Below are positions 58,125 through 64,000 of a DNA stretch of 64,000 nucleotides, piece by piece; position 1 is the stretch's first letter, and every line of letters starts with the position of its first letter. Below the pieces are notes generated by a model. It was not told the origin of the DNA and made no database searches. It saw only the letters and a list, made by a program, of their open reading frames with translations. A program made the translations under genes and the position numbers. The DNA comes from Microbacterium pumilum. GTDB lineage: Bacteria; Actinomycetota; Actinomycetes; Actinomycetales; Microbacteriaceae. The DNA is taken from the NCBI RefSeq assembly GCF_039530225.1, contig NZ_BAAAOH010000001.1:4278001-4342000 (forward strand), in the 5' to 3' direction.

Positions 58125-60779
58125 ATGGTGACACTCAGTGGTACAGCCTCGGTCGACGGCGACACCGCGCTCGTCCTCGATCTCGCGCACCTGTCGGCCG
58201 GCGACATCGCTGCGGTGGGCGGCAAGGCCGCGAATCTCGGAGAGCTGATCCGAGCCGGCTTCGACGTGCCGCCCGGCTTCTGCATCACGACCGAGGCGTA
58301 CCGGCGAGCGGTGCGGGGAACGACAATCGAGGCGGGCACGGGCACGGATGCCGCAGCCGCCCGCGCGGCTGTGCTCGATGCGCCGTTCCCAGAACCGGTG
58401 GCCACGGCCGTACGGGACGCCTACGCGCGCTTGGAGTCGGGTACCGATGGACCCGTAGCGGTGCGATCGTCGGCCACCGCCGAGGACTTGCCCGGCGCGA
58501 GCTTTGCCGGTCAGCAGGACACCTACCTCAACGTCGCCGGGATCGACGCGGTGCTCGACGCCGTGCATCGCTGCTGGGCATCGCTCTGGACCGACCGGGC
58601 GGTCGCCTACCGCGCCGCGCAGGGAATCGACGGCGCGGGGGTCGCTCTGGCTGTGGTCGTTCAGCGGATGGTGGACGCGGAGGCTGCGGGAGTGCTCTTC
58701 ACCGCCGACCCGGTGACGGGTCGGCGGCGGCAGGCCGTGCTCGACGCCGCACACGGTCTCGGCGACGCCGTGGTGTCGGGGTCGGTGGACCCCGATCACT
58801 TCATCGTCGACACCGGCACCGGGCGCATCCTCGACCGGCGGCGCGGGGGCGAGACGGCCGACACGCTCGCAGCGAGCGTGAGCGACGAGCAGGTGAGAGT
58901 GCTGGTGTCGCTCGGCGACCGGGTTGAGAGCGCATTCGGCAGTCCGCAGGACATCGAATGGGCTGTGGATGCCGCCGGGCACGCCTGGCTGACGCAGTCT
59001 CGGCCGATCACGACCCTGTATCCGATCCCGATGCGCGCCGCGCCGCTGCCCGCGGACGAGACCCGGGTCTTCTTCTGCATCAGCCTCGCCCAGGGACTCC
59101 ATCGGCCGATCACGCCGATGGGCATCGCCACCTTTCGGGTGATCGGATCGGGTTTCCTGGATCTCATCGGCCGCCGACCCGAGCGCATCATCGACGGCCC
59201 GAGCGGTTTCGCGATCGGCGGCGACCGGATCTTCGTGGACGCGACACCGATCGTGCGATCCTCGGTGGGCCGTGAGATCTTCCCGCGAGCGCTGGACGTG
59301 ATGGAGACGCGGTCGGCCGTCGTACTGCGGGGGCTCTTCACCGATCCGAGGTTCTCCGTACTGCCCGGCTCGCGGCGCCGTTTCGTGCCGCGCGCGCTCC
59401 ATCTCGCCGCGCGGGTGCGGCTGCCGTTCCTCGTCGTTCAGGCGCTCGTCTCGCCGGCGGCCGCGCAGCGCCGGGTGCAACGACTCGGGGCGGAGGTCCG
59501 CGCAAGTGATGTCGCGGACGGCGGGGACATCCCGACCCGTGTCGACGGCGTCGTCGACCTGCTCTTCCGCGCGATGCCGCTGGCACCGCGCAGCCTGCCC
59601 GGTGCGGTCGTCGGCTTCGCCATGCTCGGGCTCGCCCGGCGCTTGTTGCGCGGCTCCGCGGAAGCCGGCGACCTGCAGACCGTGCTCCGAAGCGCGCCCG
59701 GAAATGTGACCACCGAAATGGATCTCGACCTGTGGCGAGTCGCCGTACGCGCGCGGGATGACGTCGCCTCGGCGTCCGCCCTCGGCACGCAGAGCGCGCG
59801 TGACCTGGCCGACGGCTTCTGTGCCGGCATCCTGCCTGCCGTGCTGCAGAGCGGCATGAGCGAGTTCCTGCGCACCTACGGTCATCGCGCCGTCGCCGAG
59901 ATCGATCTGGGCATGCCGCGATGGTCCGACGATCCCGAGCATCTGTTCGGCGTGCTGTCGGGGTACCTGCGCCTGGATCCGGATGCGGTCACTCCTGATC
60001 GGCATTTCGCGGATGGTGCCCGCGATGCCACGACCATGATGCAGACCTTGATCGGCCGCGCGCGCCGGCGGGGCCGCCTACGCGCCGCTGCTGTGCGGTT
60101 CTCCCTGCGGCGCGCTCGGGCGCTGGTCGGGATGCGCGAGATGCCGAAGTTCCTGATGATCACCGCGATGAGCCGGGCGCGCGCGGCGATGCGCCAGGTC
60201 GGGGCTGAGCTCGCCGAATCGGGCAGGATCGAGGAGCGTGACGACGTCTTCTTTCTCGACTTCGACGAGGTGAAGAGAGCAGCCTCGGGAGAGGACCTGC
60301 GTGCGGCAGTCAGCGAGCGACGGGTGCGGTACGACACCGAGCTGCGGCGCCGGCACGTGCCCCGCGTTCTGCTGTCGGACGGGACGGAACTCGAGGCCGT
60401 CGGTTCCGCGTCTGCGGATGTCGAGCCGGGCGCGCTTCGCGGAACCCCCGCGTCGGCGGGTACCGTCACGGCGCCCGCGCGCGTCATCCGTGACCCGGTC
60501 GGAGCACACCTGGAGCCGGGTGAGATCCTCGTGGCACCCTCGACCGACCCGGGCTGGACGCCTCTCTTCCTCACGGCAGGCGGACTCGTGATGGAGATGG
60601 GCGGCGCCAACAGCCATGGGGCTGTCGTAGCGCGGGAGTACGGAATCCCGGCGGTCGTCGGAGTTCCGGGCGCGACCGAGATGATCACCACAGGCGTCGA
60701 GGTGACCGTCGACGGCGCGAGTGGCGTGGTGACGCTTCCCTCTGATGCCGCCGCCACGACCGGCCGGCCCCCGCGGTGA
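58125..60779 (+). CDS. Rifampin phosphotransferase-like PEP-utilising enzyme
   Basis: The 884-residue protein has an N-terminal ATP-grasp domain (GGKAANLGELIRAGFDVPPG, VRSSATAEDLPGASFAGQQD), a middle helical domain starting after LTQSRPITTLYPIP, and a C-terminal swivelling His domain with GGANSHGAVVAREYG (His831). The order ATP-binding, acceptor-binding, His domain and the length match Rph enzymes (about 865 aa) more than PpsA. It may phosphorylate a rifamycin or another ligand. GAGGA lies 6 nt before the ATG. It overlaps the TetR gene by 4 nt. Confidence 0.8.
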   Translation: MVTLSGTASVDGDTALVLDLAHLSAGDIAAVGGKAANLGELIRAGFDVPPGFCITTEAYRRAVRGTTIEAGTGTDAAAARAAVLDAPFPEPVATAVRDAYARLESGTDGPVAVRSSATAEDLPGASFAGQQDTYLNVAGIDAVLDAVHRCWASLWTDRAVAYRAAQGIDGAGVALAVVVQRMVDAEAAGVLFTADPVTGRRRQAVLDAAHGLGDAVVSGSVDPDHFIVDTGTGRILDRRRGGETADTLAASVSDEQVRVLVSLGDRVESAFGSPQDIEWAVDAAGHAWLTQSRPITTLYPIPMRAAPLPADETRVFFCISLAQGLHRPITPMGIATFRVIGSGFLDLIGRRPERIIDGPSGFAIGGDRIFVDATPIVRSSVGREIFPRALDVMETRSAVVLRGLFTDPRFSVLPGSRRRFVPRALHLAARVRLPFLVVQALVSPAAAQRRVQRLGAEVRASDVADGGDIPTRVDGVVDLLFRAMPLAPRSLPGAVVGFAMLGLARRLLRGSAEAGDLQTVLRSAPGNVTTEMDLDLWRVAVRARDDVASASALGTQSARDLADGFCAGILPAVLQSGMSEFLRTYGHRAVAEIDLGMPRWSDDPEHLFGVLSGYLRLDPDAVTPDRHFADGARDATTMMQTLIGRARRRGRLRAAAVRFSLRRARALVGMREMPKFLMITAMSRARAAMRQVGAELAESGRIEERDDVFFLDFDEVKRAASGEDLRAAVSERRVRYDTELRRRHVPRVLLSDGTELEAVGSASADVEPGALRGTPASAGTVTAPARVIRDPVGAHLEPGEILVAPSTDPGWTPLFLTAGGLVMEMGGANSHGAVVAREYGIPAVVGVPGATEMITTGVEVTVDGASGVVTLPSDAAATTGRPPR

Positions 60780-61390
60780 CGGCCACGTCAGCACCGAGGC
60801 GAGGGCGACCGCCCGGTGAACGGAACACCCGCGAACGGGTGTTGGCAGCCGCGCGGCGGATGTTCACCGAGCGCGGCTACGACGCGGCAACACTGAGGCT
60901 CATCGCGCGCGAGGCCGGCGTCGACGCCGGAATGGTACGGCACTATTTCGTCGACAAGGCCGGGCTCTTCCGCGCTGCGATGGAGCTGCCCATCGATCCG
61001 GGTGCGGTCATCGCATCGCTGCTCGCCGGGGATCTCGAAAGCCTCGGTGAGCGACTGGTCCGGCAGTTTCTCACCGAGTGGGACCGCGCAGGCAACTCGA
61101 GCGCCATGGTCATCCTCGTCCGGTCGGCGATGACGCACGATGAGTCCAACCGCATGCTCCGCCAGTTCATCACCAGCCAGGTCCTCGGCAGGATCGCCGC
61201 CGCCGTGGACGCGCCGGACCGAGCGCTTCGCGCGAGCCTCATCGGCAGCCAGCTCGTGGGCCTGGTCGTCGCGCGTTACATCGTCGAGGTGGAGCCGCTC
61301 GCATCCGCTGATCCGGAGACCGTGGTGGCGGCTGTGGCGCCGACCGTGCAGCGCTATCTGACCGGGCCGATCGACCTGCGTCTCAGCTGA
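60776..61390 (+). CDS. TetR/AcrR-family regulator coupled to the Rph-like gene
   Basis: The 204-residue protein has an N-terminal HTH (TRERVLAAARRMFTERGYDA, TLRLIAREAGVDAGMVRHYF) and a TetR C-terminal domain. The GTG overlaps the upstream stop (GTGA), so it is cotranslated with the Rph-like enzyme. It probably represses their shared promoter through the palindrome at 58083-58104 and senses the enzyme's substrate. Confidence 0.9.
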   Translation: MTATSAPRRGRPPGERNTRERVLAAARRMFTERGYDAATLRLIAREAGVDAGMVRHYFVDKAGLFRAAMELPIDPGAVIASLLAGDLESLGERLVRQFLTEWDRAGNSSAMVILVRSAMTHDESNRMLRQFITSQVLGRIAAAVDAPDRALRASLIGSQLVGLVVARYIVEVEPLASADPETVVAAVAPTVQRYLTGPIDLRLS

Positions 61391-61498
61391 AGAGGGGGGT
61401 TGGTCTTGAGTTCCGTCCGGCGCGCAATTTCGTCACCCGTGCGAATCGGCGGACACGGTGCCACGATGAAGGCATTGGTATCGAAGGAAGGAAACGTC

Positions 61499-61852
61499 AT
61501 GGGCAAGATCTATGGACTGCATTCCTTGGAGCTTCGGCCTGGTGTCACGGGTGAGGATTTCGAGCGCTTTCTCACCAGCAGCATCGCGCAATTGCCCCGA
61601 ATGCCCGGTTGGCGGGTCGCTCTCTTGAAAGGCGACCGCGGCGACCAGGTAGGGCAATACCTCGCGCTGGTCGAGGTGGACAGCATTGAGGCCCGAGACC
61701 GGGTCTCACCAGGCGGTGGCTTAGAAGACACCGCCGAAGGTCGCGACTGGCTCGCGGTCGCGGGACCCATTCTCGAGCAATGGCTCGAGTACGTCGTTCA
61801 TCTCCCGGGAGCGGATGCGCCGTACACCGATTACGAGGAAGTTGTCGGGTAG
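61499..61852 (+). CDS. Hypothetical protein, 117 aa, possible dimeric alpha/beta barrel
   Basis: The protein starts MGKIYGLHSLELRPGVTGED and contains WRVALLKGDRGDQVGQYLAL, a beta-alpha-beta-beta pattern like NIPSNAP or ABM-type ferredoxin folds. The family is not certain. AAGGAAGGAAA lies just before the ATG at 61499, which supports this start over one further upstream. Confidence 0.72.
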   Translation: MGKIYGLHSLELRPGVTGEDFERFLTSSIAQLPRMPGWRVALLKGDRGDQVGQYLALVEVDSIEARDRVSPGGGLEDTAEGRDWLAVAGPILEQWLEYVVHLPGADAPYTDYEEVVG

Positions 61853-62056
61853 GGATTCGGAGGCCGAGTACAACCGCCTCAGCGGGTACTTCCCGTCCAA
61901 CCGACGGCGGCACGTTGACAGCGCCTGAGCCTCGTCGACCAGGCACGACGATTCGCTTCGCACGACGATCCTCCAATGCGCAGCGCCCGATCGGTTCAGC
62001 GATCGCTCAATCGGTCGGTCATTCCTTTTGTCGGAGGTTGCGTCGACAATGGCGTC

Positions 62057-62635
62057 ATGACGGAGCACGTGATCAAACCCTTGACGCTCGACACTTATCC
62101 CGCGTGGCTTGCGCTGGCCGAGAAGCACAACGGGGTGTGGGGCGGTTGTTACTGCCACTATTTCCACGATGACACCGAGACGACCAAGAAGGCGGATGTG
62201 GGTGGTCCCACGTTCAAGAGACGGATGATCGAGGAGGGCATCGCGCACGCGGCGCTCGTCTTCGACGGCGACCAGGCGATCGCCTGGTGCGAGTACGGCA
62301 GTCCCGCCGAGCTGCCACGTATCTACCATCGCAAGGAGTACGACGCCGGGGAGTCCAATCCCGCACCCTGGCGCATCACCTGCTTCTTCGTCGATCGCGA
62401 CCATCGACGCAAGGGCGTCGCACTCGAGGCGCTTCATGGGGCGCTCGATCTCATCGCGCAGGCGGGCGGTGGCGAGGTGGTGTCATTTCCCAACATCGTC
62501 GAACCTGGCAAGCGCGTGTCGTCTTCGTTCCTTCACAACGTCACGCCGGGCATGTTCGAGGAAGCGGGCTTCACCTTCGAGCGACGGATCGGCAAGAACA
62601 AGACGGTCATGCGGAAGGTCGTATCACCCGCGTGA
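62057..62635 (+). CDS. GNAT family N-acetyltransferase
   Basis: The 192-residue protein has GVWGGCYCHYFH near residue 26, a Cys-containing motif of a GNAT subgroup, and the acetyl-CoA segment FFVDRDHRRKGVALEALHGA. The C-terminal MFEEAGFTFERRIGKNKTVM is also typical. The acceptor is unknown. GACAAT lies exactly 6 nt before the ATG, a leaderless-type start. Confidence 0.87.
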   Translation: MTEHVIKPLTLDTYPAWLALAEKHNGVWGGCYCHYFHDDTETTKKADVGGPTFKRRMIEEGIAHAALVFDGDQAIAWCEYGSPAELPRIYHRKEYDAGESNPAPWRITCFFVDRDHRRKGVALEALHGALDLIAQAGGGEVVSFPNIVEPGKRVSSSFLHNVTPGMFEEAGFTFERRIGKNKTVMRKVVSPA

Positions 62636-62809
62636 GCCACGAACCACGAACCACGGCCCGAGGTGCTCCGTCTATGCGGGTCCCCCGGCAGGTGTCGTCG
62701 ATGGCCGCGTTGTAAGGCCGTCCACCTGAGCATCCGGCACCGACAGGGGACCTCTGCCGGGTCCTGAACGCGATGGAAGGTCGCGCGGGCGGGTTAGCCT
62801 GGAGAGTGG

Positions 62810-64000
62810 ATGCCGGGTCCCGGCATCCTCGTACCCGTCGACTGGACAGGACCCCGCTTGTCGCGAACGATCGGCCTGGATGCACCGGGCTGGCGCACGT
62901 GGACGGTCTGGACGGTCGGCCTCCTGGCCTACGTCGTCGCAATCGTCAACCGCACGTCGCTGTCGTCGGTCGGCGTCGATGCGCAGGTGAGGTTCGACGC
63001 TGATGCCTCGGCGCTGTCGATGTTCGCCGTGATCCAGCTCGCGGTATACGGCGCGATGCAGATCCCCGTGGGGCTGCTTCTCGACCGGTTCGGCGCGCGG
63101 CCGATCATCACGATCGGAATGATCCTCATGGCGGTCGGCCAGGGCGTCATGGCGTTCGCGGATGTCGTGCCCATCGGCATCCTCGCGCGTGTCCTCATCG
63201 GGGCCGGGGACGCAGCCGTGTTCCCCAGCGTCCTGCGTGTCATCGCAACATGGTTCCCCGCGCAGCGCGCGCCGGTGCTCGTGCAGCTGACGGGGATCGT
63301 CGGCCAGCTCGGACAGATCGTGGCGCTGGTCCCGCTCGCCCTGCTGCTTCACGCCACTTCGTGGAGCATCGCATTCGGCAGCCTCGCCGCACTCGCTGTG
63401 CTCTTCGCCGTGCTGACGTTCGCGGTCATCCGCAACCGACCACCTCAGCGCAAGGCCGACCCCGTGGACTTGTCTGTCAACACCGACACCGGCGCGATCA
63501 TGGTCGTCAGGTCGTCCGCCGATCTGCGCGAAGGATTTCGCGCGTCGTGGAGCCACCCGGCGACGCGCCTCGGCTTCTGGTCGCACTTCACGACGCCCTT
63601 CGCGGGCACGGCATTCATGCTGCTGTGGGGGTTTCCGTTCCTCACCTCAGGTGAGGGCCTCACGCCCGCCACCGCATCGCTCGTCATGACCTCGCTCGTC
63701 GTCTTCGGAATCCTCAGTGGCCCGGTCATCGGCGCCCTCTCCAGTCGACATCCGACCAGACGATCGCGCTGGCTCGTGCTGCCGACCGTCGCATTCCAGG
63801 CGATCTCGTGGCTCGCCGTCATCCTCTGGCCCGGGCCGGCGCCCGTGTGGCTGCTCGTCATCCTGATGTTCGCGCTGGCCACGGGCGGCCCCGCGTCGAT
63901 GATCGCGTTCGACCACGCGCGCACCTTCAACCCGAGTCACCGTCTCAGCACAGCGACCGGCATCGTGAACGGCGGAGGCTTCCTCGCAGCGCTGCTCGCG
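62810..64000 (+). CDS. MFS transporter, 3' truncated by window edge
   Basis: The open frame of 397 codons runs off the window. It has about ten hydrophobic segments so far, with MQIPVGLLLDRFGARPIITI as the loop 2-3 signature and IGAGDAAVFPSVLRVIATWF typical of the nitrate/sugar-acid (NarK/ACS-like) branches. The ATG at 62810 follows GGAGAG by 3 nt and TAGCCT by 9 nt; a TTG at 62858 is an alternative closer to the first conserved residue. The substrate is unknown. Confidence 0.82.
   Translation, partial: MPGPGILVPVDWTGPRLSRTIGLDAPGWRTWTVWTVGLLAYVVAIVNRTSLSSVGVDAQVRFDADASALSMFAVIQLAVYGAMQIPVGLLLDRFGARPIITIGMILMAVGQGVMAFADVVPIGILARVLIGAGDAAVFPSVLRVIATWFPAQRAPVLVQLTGIVGQLGQIVALVPLALLLHATSWSIAFGSLAALAVLFAVLTFAVIRNRPPQRKADPVDLSVNTDTGAIMVVRSSADLREGFRASWSHPATRLGFWSHFTTPFAGTAFMLLWGFPFLTSGEGLTPATASLVMTSLVVFGILSGPVIGALSSRHPTRRSRWLVLPTVAFQAISWLAVILWPGPAPVWLLVILMFALATGGPASMIAFDHARTFNPSHRLSTATGIVNGGGFLAALLA

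Noticed and set aside
57936..60005. 689-aa minus-strand frame opposite the Rph-like gene
   Set aside because: It is a shadow frame rich in Arg, His, Gly and Gln with no domain; it also runs through the promoter of the Rph-like gene.
62672..63586. 304-aa minus-strand frame opposite the last MFS gene
   Set aside because: Charged low-complexity translation antisense to clear membrane-protein coding sequence.
1..64000. tRNA, rRNA, IS elements, integrases or prophage genes
   Set aside because: None were recognised on reading both strands; intergenic gaps are short or filled by the repeats described. A tRNAscan or ISfinder search was not possible.

Overview
The window reads as ordinary chromosome of a high-GC actinobacterium. 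It most likely belongs to the Microbacteriaceae and probably to Microbacterium. This is inferred from the strong G/C third-position bias, a deazaflavin-type (F420-family) reductase, DUF1918, a mycobacterial-style glutamine-dependent NAD synthetase, and many start codons that sit about 6-7 nt after a -10-like hexamer, as expected for leaderless transcripts. I see no rRNA, tRNA, phage, IS element or CRISPR array.

Layout. 1-4953: the 3' end of nadE, a seven-unit tandem hairpin repeat (501-1080), a phytoene-dehydrogenase-like FAD enzyme, a lipase maturation factor and a small nucleosidase. 5001-14038: a secreted SGNH hydrolase, a deazaflavin reductase, sbcD-sbcC, an alpha/beta hydrolase and several small hypothetical genes. 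14184-26492: the main metabolic locus. On the minus strand lie a solute-binding protein, two permeases, GH95 alpha-fucosidase, a ROK regulator, GH42 beta-galactosidase and GH31 alpha-xylosidase, nearly all overlapping or abutting. A CE7 acetyl esterase is divergent. The three glycosidases match the order of linkages in a fucosylated xyloglucan side chain (Fuc-Gal-Xyl-Glc), and none has an export signal, so I read this as import of xyloglucan oligosaccharides followed by intracellular dismantling.

26493-32355: a leaderless 33-codon ORF ending in a Met/Cys-rich stretch, ahead of an orphan winged-helix regulator; then a DNA glycosylase, VOC and DUF1918 proteins, an EamA exporter, an NmrA-like SDR and a DUF6194 protein. 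32368-41048: S9 peptidase, aldo/keto reductase, agmatine deiminase, a lipase-like protein, a TANGO2/NRDE protein, coaBC and a CDF-like membrane protein, with REP-like repeat arrays between some of them. 41073-46852: a second glycan-type locus with GH30, a large alpha/beta hydrolase, an MFS transporter and a divergent TetR gene flanked by two matching operator-like boxes.

46914-64000: secreted M1 aminopeptidase, ferric-reductase-like flavoprotein, a DUF2255 remnant, several membrane proteins, a spermidine-synthase-like enzyme, a cytoplasmic metzincin, a PCD-VOC fusion, a rifampin-phosphotransferase-like PEP-utilising enzyme with a coupled TetR gene and a palindromic promoter, a GNAT protein, and a 3'-truncated MFS transporter.

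Four dispersed hairpin or REP-like families and one isolated perfect palindrome occupy intergenic space. One REP-like copy is read in frame inside the lipase maturation factor gene, and one hairpin arm supplies the C-terminus of a TetR protein.
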